19,636 bases of DNA, taken from Cylindrobasidium torrendii FP15055 ss-10. Taxonomy: Eukaryota; Basidiomycota; Agaricomycetes; Agaricales; Physalacriaceae. Both the position numbers and the translations under genes were made by a program. Below the pieces are notes generated by a model. That model was given only the letters and a program-made list of their open reading frames with translations, did not search any database and had not been told where the DNA came from. This document shows, one piece after another, positions 1-9,065 of the stretch. The stretch spans positions 1 to 19,636 of the forward strand of contig KN880799.1 of assembly GCA_000934385.1 (NCBI GenBank), given 5' to 3'. Positions within the stretch are counted from its first letter, which is position 1, and each line of letters begins with the position of its first letter.

Positions 1-317
1 CCTCGTTCCCTGCGAGCGTCCTCTATCATAATGTCGAATGCCGCGGCTATGGCTTCGGCGCTAGGCTCGCTACTCCCAAGTCGCATATAGAAACGAAAGA
101 AGACGCGACAGTGGAAGCTGTCGAGCGTGGATTCATGCCGCGCTCCATCGTCCGCGGAGTGAGTAGCGAATGCCCAGCGCATCCACCGGTGCAAAGCTGG
201 ATGCCAATTGAAATTAGTGAAGTATTAGCGTTCCTGGCGCAAATTAGAGAGAGAAAAGGAATGAAAGGACATACATTTAACGGATTCTTCAGGATCTGTT
301 CAACGGCATGGTCGATA
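1..317. repeat. Left arm of a 317-bp inverted repeat
   Basis: Read on the minus strand, this segment is the same as 19283-19599 except at positions 4, 95 and 294, all transitions. Position i pairs with 19600-i. The inner boundary is sharp, just after 317. The outer boundary may lie beyond the window because the match is still running at base 1. The arm contains a whole intron (197-274) plus parts of both flanking exons, so it is a duplicated piece of gene rather than a simple transposon terminus. Confidence 0.95.
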
Positions 318-451
318 TCGAGGGTATGGACGCGTCGAGTCTGTGGTGTCTGCTGGCTTGACTGCAGCAAAGCGCGTACGGTATCATGCTGAAGCGCAGA
401 AAAGTCCAGTATTCCTGTCGGGAGCGCTAGCGACGAGCCCGCCGCCGTCAT
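1..451 (-). CDS. Partial gene, minus strand; paralog of the right-edge coiled-coil gene's 3' part
   Basis: The ATG at 451 (minus) opens a frame whose first about 45 residues (starting MTAAGSSLALPTG) are unlike the right-hand copy. It then enters the repeat at IDHAVEQILKNPLN. An intron follows at about 197-274, with a GTATGT donor and a CAG acceptor. After it, the frame that stays open to the window edge begins LHRWMRWAFATH and contains an Ala-rich amphipathic helix (SAEAIAAAFDIMIEDARR). Reaching that frame needs a weaker GTCCTT donor four bases downstream; the GTATGT donor leads to a stop. Compared with the right-hand copy there are two amino-acid changes (Cys to Arg near position 95, Gln to Arg near position 4). 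The 3' end lies outside the window. Function is unknown. It could be a chimera of a short local 5' exon and a copied segment. Confidence 0.5.
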
Positions 452-801
452 TGAGATGGTCAGAAACCAAGAAGTTGAGCCGCATAGGCCCTGTTGCGCG
501 ATACATGACCGTGACTGACGGATCGAAACAGGTTCGATCTACATACAGCTTACTAGCCCCGAATTTATGTATTTCACGTTGGTGTAAAGCACACACCTCG
601 CAATAAGATTGATTCTGTTGGTGACCGATAAACACAATTTGGTATTGTCGCTGGCTAGTCAGAGAGGTCGGCACAATTGTAGCCCATTTCTCGAGATTCA
701 TAGTCCGTCAGCGCGTCAGCGCGTGTGTACATACATAGCTAGCATCCAAGTATTCAACATAGTATATTACAACGTCCTGATTCATTAATTCATACCTTTC
801 C
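452..801. other. Intergenic stretch between two minus-strand genes
   Basis: This is the presumed 5' region of the left-edge gene and the 3' region of the GH18 gene. One minus-strand open frame (701-384) has a Cys-x2-Cys pair but no recognisable domain. It overlaps the start of the left-edge gene in another frame, so it is not called. No tRNA or repeat was recognised. Confidence 0.4.
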
Positions 802-1993
802 TCATATTGTCGAACTTACTTCCCTCGTAGGACAGCCAATTCGGCTCATCCATCTGCAATCCATCTGCAATCCACCCATCGCATCCTTCACAACGCGGAC
901 CAAGCTATTTCCTGGCTGAGGCTCCTTGCCTGGTCCACCCTCCATGTCCGGCCGTGGGGCTCCCTTGTCGCCCGACAACTGCCAAAACATACTTCCACCC
1001 AGCCCCATCTTTCGAATCCACTTTCCTTTCCAATGCCCCACCTGCTCGTCGTCGAAGGAGATCATCTCTTTCTTGTTGTAGTCGTGCACCCAGCTGGCGC
1101 CCATCTGCTCGTCGCGGAAGATATGTGTGCCAGGAAGTGGGAGGGCACGATAGTCGTAGACGCCAGCTTCCCGCGAACCTGGACCGATGCCGTTGAACGG
1201 TTGTCCCGGTCCTTGGGTGTTCATGAACGACCGTCCGTATAGTGGGATCCCGATGATGAGGTTCGCAGGTGATACGCCCTGTCCTGCACAAAAGTTGACC
1301 ACTTGCGAGAAGGAGATGGGCGGTCCAAGCAGATTGGACTGGTGGCCCACGACAGAGTCCCACGAACCGGCAAAGTCGTACGCCATCAAGTTCCAAAAGT
1401 CGAGAAATTGGTTCATTTTGCGGACGCGAAGCTTTTGGTAGTTGTCGGTACCGCAAGGTGCAGCAATGGTGAGGAGGAATCGGTAGTTAGCGCCTTTGCG
1501 CTGCGCATGATGGTCGAGTGCTTGTCGCAGCTCCCATAGCAAGGCAACATAGCCTTGCGCCTGCTGGTCGTTCTGGGGATACTCGTAGTCGATGTCGAGT
1601 CCATCGAGACCGTAGTCTTCTAGCAGTTGGACCGAGGAGCGTACGAACTCGGAGCGAAGCGCGGGATTCACGACAACGGGGTGGAAGGAAGGAGAATATG
1701 TCCATCCGCCGATGGACAAGGGTAGTTTGAGATGTTTGTTGGCCTTCTTCAGGTTGTATATGGCTTTGAAGTTGCCATATAGATTGTTTCCGACGTCGTT
1801 CCATGAATCTCCGGGGTAATGGATTTCGGCGTCTGCCCACGAGTCCGACAAGGCGACAGTGCCCGAGGATGGAGAGATTGGCGAAAGCGTACAGGATGTG
1901 CGTAACATCCTGAACTGGGATCATGGAAGGAGGGAATTCTCGGCCATAGATGCCCCAGTTGACGAAGTACCCGACGCTCTTCTTGCCGGCCAT
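802..1993 (-). pseudogene. GH18 chitinase (fungal group A type), interrupted by a frameshift
   Basis: Two overlapping minus-strand frames together give a near full-length GH18 catalytic domain. The first, from the ATG at 1993, reads MAGKKSVGYFVNWGIYGREF and ends in THILYAFANL, the first strand of the TIM barrel. The second (about 1871 to 802) continues with SGTVALSDSWADAEIHYPGD, the SIGG substrate-binding motif, the catalytic DGLDIDYEYP signature (the DxxDxDxE acid Glu is present), WNLMAYDFAGSWD and the late barrel Trp in GGSMFWQLSGDK. The frames are offset by one extra base (or two missing) in a CT-rich run at about 1871-1877, with no splice sites to explain it. Active enzymes of this family hydrolyse chitin beta-1,4 links, usually in the wall or outside the cell. 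A possible anchor leader lies upstream at 1994-2174 in another frame. If the shift is a sequencing error, this is a normal chitinase gene. Confidence 0.85.
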
Positions 1994-2086
1994 GGTGTCG
2001 TAGGTGGAAGGGAGGGGAACTCGATGCACTTGGACGCGGTTGCGGTGTACTTCTGGACGAAATCGACTCCCACGCGCCGTATCTGA

Positions 2087-2137
2087 ATAATGCGAGCGCA
2101 ACTGCGAAGAAGGCTGCGATGGATAGAGCAATAGTTC
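2087..2137 (-). other. Candidate signal-anchor segment upstream of the GH18 domain, out of frame
   Basis: On the minus strand, a frame open from 2174 reads KRRTIALSIAAFFAVALALF: basic residues followed by about 16 hydrophobic residues. A Ser/Pro-rich linker comes next, running up to the MAGKK start of the chitinase. Dropping one base at about 2009-2018 would join it to the catalytic domain. This layout suits a type II membrane-anchored or secreted chitinase. No ATG was found in this frame after an upstream TAG at 2175-2177, so a missing first exon or decay is possible. Confidence 0.45.
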
Positions 2138-2297
2138 GACGTTTGTTAGGTAGTGGTGGTGGTGATAAAGGATGCTAGTCACTTTCAGCAATAGGCGCGA
2201 TCACGTTTCCAAATTCCATTCCGCGGAGCTTTTCCTCATACTCTCATACCCAAACTACGACTAGCCGACACGGCGGACCGATGACTTTACTATCCAC

Positions 2298-4155
2298 ATG
2301 AACAACGGGTCACAAAACCCTCCATTTGCTTGTACATGGCCAGGCTGTACCAGCAAATTGGCTACTGCAGGCAACTTGACAAAGCATCTCCGTAGGACCG
2401 TATCCACAGAGAGGGCAGGAAGTTTTTATGTCCATGGGAGGGATGCGGTATCAGGATGACGCAGCGGGGTAATCTGGAAACGCATGCGAAGAGACACACC
2501 GGTCCAACCCCGCATCTTTGTACTTCAAACTTAAAGGGCTGCAGGGCTGCATTCGCGACGCTGGAAGAGGCGGAAGCTCACCGTAAAGAGGTGCACCCAA
2601 TCATGGAACATGTGGAGGACAATCAGTGCGTATTTGACTGCATGCGATCATGATAACTCAAGCTTCCTTCCAGCGGTGTCGAGCAAGACGGACCTGCCCC
2701 TTCACAATCCAATAAACCGGGTTCTTCGCGTGCCAAAGATACGCCTACGTCCACGAATACTGCAGCAACACCTTCCTCATCATCTACGAAATCTACAAAG
2801 CCCGTTCAAATGTCCAAACCTCTCTCTTCATTCCGCCTCATCCTCCCGTCCCCGTCTTGACTGCTCGCAATTACACTGCCCATACAGCACGCACAAGCCA
2901 TCGCGTCTTGCAGAACATGCAACGCGGCATACAGCCGTTCTTCCATTTCTGTGTCTGGAAAAGCGGTGTCTGGCAGCGTTTGCGACTGGGAAAGATGTGG
3001 AGGAACATGTGAGGATTGCGCACGGCCAGACAGATGTAACCAGCACGGTGGACAAGGAATCCAGGAAGAAAGAGAAACGGAAACGGAAGCATGAAGCAGT
3101 AAATGAGTGCGTTCACAGTTGGTCATCTGAAGTATAGTTCTCACTGTCTCGGCCTTGGTAGGGACATCATTGACATCTCGGACGACGATATCCCCGCTTC
3201 CCAAACGTACGCGCCTTCTCCATACTTCTGAATTCCTTCATTCCTTCCCATACCTATCTCTCCTTCCTTCCTCCAGATTGTTGACCTTACGCATTCTCAT
3301 CTGTAGTACGATTACACCTGCGCCTACGCCAAAACGCCGCAAAGTGGAGTTTCCCTTCACCCCGCCAGCGTCCGAAAAGCCTCGAAAGCGCAAGGGAAAG
3401 GAACGACAGAAAGAAACGCAAAACTCTGTGAGGACATCGTTGTCCTAATCATGTTCATAACTCATTCAGAATGGGTATCTCCTTCTCGATCCGCACAGGT
3501 GTCCTCGTCGCGACCGGCAAAATCTTCCTCGCATACGAGTAGAAGCGCCAAAGCATTGTCCATCCACTCCGAAACAGCCTCGTCGACTTCTACAGGAGCA
3601 CCTTCGGACACCAAGCCGCCTGGGTCAAGCAAAGGGAAGGAACGCGATCAAGCTGCTACGGAGACGAAGAAACGAAAACGCGGTCAGTCATTCTATTTTG
3701 TTGTATCGTCTATTCCCTGTATTCGTTCCTGCTGGTCTTATTCTCCTCTGTCGTATACCTGACCGCTTGTTCTCACTTTCTCCTTTTCAGAACACACACA
3801 TGAGGCCGAACACAAACATCAGCTCGATGTCAATGTCGATGCCGAGGTCGAAACAACGCATATGTCAAGGAGGAATCGTGGCGCGAGAGTCGAATCTGCC
3901 ACGAAAAGGCAGAAGCAAGAGGTAGCGGGCATTGGCAGTGCGGACGAAGAGGTCGGAGACTCCGACTCCGACTCTGAAGGTCCAGGAAAAACAATGTTTA
4001 CGCAGGACGATATTCAGGGTGCGTTCTTCTTCCTGTTCGAGTCGGAGAAACTGACGCACGGAGAAGCGAAAATCGATGCAAGCATGCGCCCTTTACTCAA
4101 GCGCATCGGGGCGTTGAAGATGCTTGTACGCGAAGCCGTTGAGGCGCGAGGGTAA
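2298..4155 (+). pseudogene. Multi-exon C2H2 zinc-finger protein gene with two frameshifts
   Basis: Six exons are consistent with phase: 2298-2625, 2674-3106, 3162-3206, 3307-3427, 3499-3682 and 3791-4155. Finger 1 starts FACTWPGC. Finger 2 is FLCPWEGC...HAKRH. A third, C2H2-like unit (LCTSNLKGC...HRKEVH) follows. After a Ser/Thr linker come two more fingers (DCSQLHC...HATRH and FLCLEKRC...HVRIAH). Exon 3 encodes IIDISDDD, which looks like a SUMO-interacting motif. Exon 4 holds PKRRKVEF and KPRKRKGKER, likely nuclear signals. The last exon ends in a helical segment after an acidic SDSDSE run. Two frame breaks are seen: at about 2397 between fingers 1 and 2 (one base missing) and at about 2826-2833 in a CT-rich run (one extra base). 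A nuclear DNA-binding protein is the natural reading. Orderly splicing suggests the gene died recently or the sequence has errors. Confidence 0.75.
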
Positions 4156-4497
4156 TGAGCGATCCCGAGTATACGTTTTGGGTTGATGGGATGGTAAGAC
4201 GAAGGTTGTATGAACGAAAGCAGTATATATGGTATCTTACAGCGTTTGAAGTAATGCAAACTTCAATATGAAGATATATGCTTGAATACTTACGCCAGCT
4301 CTGTCGACTCCGACTCCTCTTTTTCGCATTCGGTGCTGTGCCGAGTGCGCCTGTCTAAGAGGCAGAAATGTAATACCTATATGTATGCATAACAGTATAT
4401 TTCAAGTGAAGAAAGTTCATGGTCGCTATGTTGCAGCTGAAAAACGCGATCGAGCCGGACGCTGTACTCGAAATTATTGCTTCTGGTCTTAACCACC
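4156..4497. other. Intergenic region, no gene recognised
   Basis: This stretch lies between the finger gene's stop (TAA, 4153-4155) and the F-box ATG at 4498. It is AT-richer than its neighbours in 4200-4440. It probably holds the finger gene's 3' end and the F-box promoter. No repeat, RNA gene or credible frame was found. Confidence 0.5.
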
Positions 4498-5348
4498 ATG
4501 GCCAAAATCAGCGCGCTCCCTGTAGAGCTTTTGCTCCATATACTCTCCGAGATCCCTTTCTCTTCCAGTCATTTCATCTCAAAACCTAGTACGTCTCGGA
4601 CGTGTCTGCCGCTTATGGCGCAGCATCCTCTACAGCGTGACAGCACGCGCTCTATGGTCAAAATTCACTCTGGATGCGGTTTACATGGTGGGTTACAATA
4701 TCAAAGATTTGTTGACGCTGTCGGGCTCGGCTCCACTGGAAATTGTTGTAGAGTCGCGTCCTTGGAGGCTGTATCACCTCCTGGAGGCTAATTCCTCTCG
4801 ACTTCGTACATTATCCATCCGGCGGGCCTCTCGCTTCGACAACCTCTGTCCCATCCTCAAACGCGCTCTACCTCTTTTGGAGGATTTGGCGCCTCCAGAG
4901 CCTGGCAATTGGGCTTCAGAAGACATTTGGAGCAAGGTAGACTTGTCCTCCAGTGCACCGCGCCTCAGACATCTGCACCTCTCTTCCCAATTCGCTCTTA
5001 CGGAGATTCGATGGCCGTTCTCCCAGATTACCGTCCTTGAGCTGACCATCTCTTCGAGCGAGACTGAAGCAACACGAGCCGACATGATTGCCAACTTCCC
5101 TAACCTCGTCGAACTATACGACACCACACCTTGAGAATTCACAAGGATATTGGGATCATGCCTAATTTAGAGACACTTGACATCGCCTTTCCAGCGGGTG
5201 TCAAGGAGTACTGAGAGAATATACTCGAGCAGGTCGAAGGCGCGGTCTTGAAGTTTGTGGAATTGCGCATCGGTGGCAGTCTCATGCGTTTGCGGTTCAC
5301 CTACCTTTACGACTCCAAAACCCATCTCCCAGAAGGCTTCTCGTGGGC
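4498..5348 (+). pseudogene. F-box / leucine-rich-repeat-like protein gene, decayed
   Basis: The ATG at 4498 begins MAKISALPVELLLHILSEIP, the first half of an F-box. The second half (LVRLGRVCRLWRSILYSV) lies in another frame from about 4585, so one extra base (or two missing) is present in the CT-rich run near 4560-4570. That frame continues 4637-5131 with leucine-rich segments such as LRTLSIRRASRFDNLCPILK, PRLRHLHLSSQ and FPNLVELYD. A second shift near 5125 and an in-frame TGA at about 5212 precede a last segment (VELRIGGSLMRLRF...SWAILYR) ending at about 5348. Agaricomycetes carry large families of such proteins, which as F-box subunits would recruit substrates to SCF ubiquitin ligases. Three lesions make it a likely pseudogene. 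Its 3' end runs directly into the second zinc-finger copy, with no visible UTR. Confidence 0.75.
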
Positions 5349-5349
5349 C

Positions 5350-6095
5350 ATCCTCTACCGCTCGTCTTCACTGCTCGCAGCACCATTGCCCATACAACAC
5401 GCGCAAACCTGCGCATCTAGCAAAACACATGAAGCGGCATACAGTTGACCTCCCATTTTTGTGTCTGGAGAAACACTGTCGGGCGGCGTTCGAGACGAGG
5501 AGAGAGGCGAGAGATCATGCAGAGATGGTACATGGGACGAATACGGTGAGCATGGACAAAGAGGAAGCTAAGTCGGAGAAGGAGTGTAAGCGCAAGCGTA
5601 AGGAGGATGATGGGTGCGTTCTTGATTCCCCGTATCCTGGCGTTTCCAAAATCCCGACCTCTATTCTCTATCCCCTTGTCATTGAGCTAAGACTTCTCCA
5701 TTCGTAGTGCACTTGTACCTCCATCTACAGCGAAACGGCCGGCCTAAAGTTGACACTTCCCTCACTCCCCCGGAATTTGAAATGCCTCGCAAGCACAAGA
5801 AAAAGAAACGCGGAAAGAAAGGACAAGATACTGTATGTCCATCTTCATCTGAATAGCCTTCATGTCTGAGTCCGCATACGTGCCATCCGCTTCTCAGCCC
5901 GCAACAATGTCTTTGTCTGAGCTAGGAAAGGTGGCATCGCACACGAGCGGCGCGTTGAGCTCACAGGCACTGTCTACCAACGGCAATGCACCATCTTCAA
6001 GCGCAACCAAGCCGTCTGCGTCAATCGAAGGAAAGGAAAAAGCAGACCCTTTGGGGAAGAAGAAACACAAACACATTGAGCCGCTTACCGTTTAA
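5350..6095 (+). pseudogene. Truncated second copy of the C2H2 finger gene
   Basis: From about 5350 the sequence matches the second exon of the finger gene at 2298-4155, beginning just before its fourth finger. It reads HCSQHHCPYNTRKPAHLAKH then FLCLEKHCRAAFETRREARD. A GTGCGT donor at 5614 sits at the same phase as in the first copy. The next exon (5708-5832) is homologous to exon 4 (PRKHKKKKRGKKGQDT, basic). It carries a one-base insertion at about 5737-5744. The exon with the acidic IIDISDDD motif is absent. The last part (5871-6095) is Ser-rich and basic (KKKHKHIEPL) and ends at TAA 6093-6095; a further degenerate exon may follow to about 6263. The three N-terminal fingers are missing and the copy abuts the F-box relic, so it is best read as a broken duplicate. 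Confidence 0.7.
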
Positions 6096-6528
6096 ACCGT
6101 CGCTTTTCTGTGTTCTCCCCCTCCCCACCCTCTGTTGAATACCGAATGGCTTTCTTATTCTCTACGTCCAGAACGTAAGGTTGACAATGCCGATGGGTGT
6201 CGCCGCAAAAGTCAAGTCGAAAGCCAAACAGCACAAGAAGGTTGTCGATGCACAGACGTAGAATGTGGTTGAAGAGATCGGGTCACCGCTATAAACCTGC
6301 AGTCGATTCGTCCTGGCCATGGCTCAAGCAAGAAGGGTACGAAGAAGGTCATTGGTGGATGTGAACAATCCGTATCCGGGCAATGGTGAACACCCAAGCA
6401 TAGACAATGGGAGTGAGACGGACGACGAGTGAGTTGAAAAGAGGCCGAGGGCGAAGAAGCATTGCTGTATTCTGGAAGTGTAACACCATCATGATATATT
6501 GTAGATACAGAGATGTAATTGTACACAA

Positions 6529-9065
6529 TCATGTATCCAATCCGTTCAATACCTGCACCCCAGACTCAGAGACCAAGAGGTAGCGCTGCCACCTCTGGGA
6601 TAGCCCCAAATATATCGCAATTTTACTCCAATGTATGCCTGGAGCAACCGTATCTCTTGCCACTGCATATGAGTTGTCCTGTCGCTCCTTGCTGTGCGCA
6701 GCTTGCAGGGCAGCAACGACCTGAAAAAGTTCATCCTGGACCAGCGTATTTGCGTCGGGAATAGCGTCGCGATGCAGCGTTGTAAGAATCTGTCGCATGG
6801 ACTCCACTTTAATAGGCCATCCAAAGACCTTCTCTGTTTGATTTTCTAAAAGTTTCGTTACTTTCTCTGTGGTCCAAACGCTATGCTCGGCCATGAAGAG
6901 TCGAGTTCGGAAGTCGCAGAGTAGCCCTGGGTGTTCTGGAAAAATAGACCGTACTTTCTGCTCTGCAATGGGACGAGCCAAGCTGTGAATTTGTAGAAGC
7001 GCCCATGAGACGAACCCGCTGAGACCTTGGGGTACTTGTCGACTCCTCCCTCCGCGGTGGCCGCTGACAAGAATGAGATGACCACGATGCCAGAATACAG
7101 CTCTTTGACCTTCCAATTCGCCTCCATACGAATTAGCCACCAAGAGTTTGTGCAGCTCGAAGGCACGCCCTGGACTGTGCTCCAGCATGCACAGGATAAG
7201 AGCCTGGCCCTCCAATTTCGCAAGGTTCTTGAACCACACATGCCAATCAGCAGGGCAAGTCATGCGTCCGACCAGGTGGGCTCGGAGGTTATGGAGCACA
7301 GGCAGCACAGGCGTTCTATTGAGCGTGAAGACGGATACGCCGTCAGTGGAGGTGTCCATGTTGTCTTGCATCGCAGGATGGTTGGCCGCATTCAATGGGA
7401 GGATGTAGTCCGAATTGGTTCCATCAGAGCCAAGCAGGATATGCTCGAGCCACTGGTGAAACCACTCTTTGTGGGCAGTGTGAAGATAGCTGCGAAGGGT
7501 GGCGACCTGGAAAAGTTTGCCATCGTGTCGCACACTCTGAACAGGGTTGGAAGTGGTGGGCCAAGTGCGCGGGTGAACCATGGGGTTTTGTTTGAAGGTA
7601 TAGATGGACCACACATAGCGGAATGTGCTGTTTGTGTCAATGGATAACCATCCAAGAATATCGTGGGCAGACGGGACAGGCGGCTCCTGTGCAATGGCAC
7701 GGGCCGAAGAGAGTTGCGAAAGCCGTCGGACGACAAACAAGCGCATGAAGTATACCACTCTGGTGAGAGTAGTCTGGGACTGGTCGAAACTGCCATCTTG
7801 ATTGAGGTGCATGAGACAAATGCAGCAAAGGGTTGGATCCAAAAAGGGCTTGCCCTGAGTCGCATAGGATGGCCGGTGCCATAGGCTGGTAAACAACGAA
7901 TCCAGAGCTGTATCAAAGGCTGATGGCTCCTTAGCAGTGATACATTCCACAAGGCGTTGAACAGCTGCTTGAAGGGCTTCATCCTTGGGTATGGCGATGA
8001 AGTTGACTGGCTGCGAGCCTGGCGGGCATTGCCACAGAATGCAGAATACTACCCGCTTAATCGCGGTTAAATATGATCGCTTCCCCTCGTTAATCGGCTG
8101 AAACACTTCTATTGGGCTGTGGGGAATGTCAGCTGCGAACACAATGAGTTGGATGGGAAAACTCACCTATTAGGATTGATATACCGCAGTTGCTTTAGCA
8201 AGCCATCGGAGATGATTCGTATACAAGCCAAACTCCCGTTGAAGTAGCGTTCGAGATGCTCAACCAGGAAACACTGAGCATTGTCGGGAAGCCCGCTAGA
8301 CTGAGATTGTTGGCAAAGGAAGAATGGCTTCTTTCCGTCCACAAAGTCCATCCATTGGTTGTGTAGCAGGTAAGGGCTAATTTTGCGTCCGTCTGACGGT
8401 CTATACAAGACCTCATTGGCTGTGCGGTGCGCTCGGTCGTCGGCATACTCCTGCATCATTTGAACATCGTCGCTTGTTCTAAAGAAACTTTCAGAGGTAG
8501 GCCAGCTCTCTTTGTGATATGGACGTACTGGATCGCAACTTGAAAGCGAACGGATTTATTGAGTATCTGATAGGTAACTTTTCGTCCACATTTCGAAGGA
8601 CAGCCCGAGAGTCCCTGGCATACGTCGTTATGTTTTTCTTTGGTGTGGCGGCTTATGCTGCTCCTTTCTTTTGCTGCATACGAGCAGTGACCACACCCAT
8701 GACCATTGAGTATTGGTAGCACCTCGAAGGGCATCCGAGAGTTACGACCGCTAGGAATTTCTGGGAGCACAACTTCCGGCTTGGTTCCAGGATAATTTTG
8801 CAGAAGAGCAAGAGCTCTCGCCCTGCTGAGTTCGCCTGATAGCGTGGAGTGCTTTTTGAAATGTTCAGTCCAGATTGTTTCGGCCCCTTTGGGTAGTGCA
8901 GGCAGGGCGGACCGGCACTGAGTACATAACAGAAGGCCAATTTCGGGCTCGAGTTTGAGGAACGTTGGTAGAGCTCTTGCAGTAGACAAAATTAGCCAGT
9001 GTTACATCGAGGATGAATGAGCAGACCTACTCCAGTCTCTCGGAATCCTGTCCAGTTGCTGCCAT
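6529..9065 (-). CDS. OrsD-like (DUF3505) protein, apparently intact, four exons, 793 aa
   Basis: Exons on the minus strand are 9031-9065, 8529-8975, 8167-8478 and 6529-8116. The introns (55, 50 and 50 nt) have GT..AG ends, and the spliced length divides by three with no internal stop. The start MAATGQDSERLE comes from a short first exon; without it the next exon has no ATG. Two C2H2-like sites are seen: C29/C32/H50/H54 (LLLCTQC...EHFKKH) and C106/C109/H122/H127 (GCGHCSYAAKERSSISRH). This matches the paired finger region at the N terminus of OrsD/DUF3505 proteins. In fungi that domain occurs alone and, as I recall, N-terminal to RecQ-type telomere-linked helicases. No helicase motifs follow: the protein stops at 6529. 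Near the C terminus R706, H739 and Y748 sit in an order recalling tyrosine recombinases (inference). Role unknown. Confidence 0.8.

Noticed and set aside
1..317. Inverted repeat as classical transposon terminal inverted repeats
   Set aside because: The arms are exon-intron-exon gene pieces continuing a larger gene on the right side, and no target-site duplication can be judged within the window.
505..550. GGTTCGATC, a tRNA B-box-like motif
   Set aside because: No A box at the right distance and no cloverleaf could be drawn.
905..1456. 183-codon minus-strand frame inside the chitinase
   Set aside because: Shadow frame of the GH18 domain; Arg/Pro-rich and without motifs.
7027..7647. 206-codon plus-strand open frame
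   Set aside because: It is antisense to the intact OrsD-like exon, whose frame is confirmed by splice phases.
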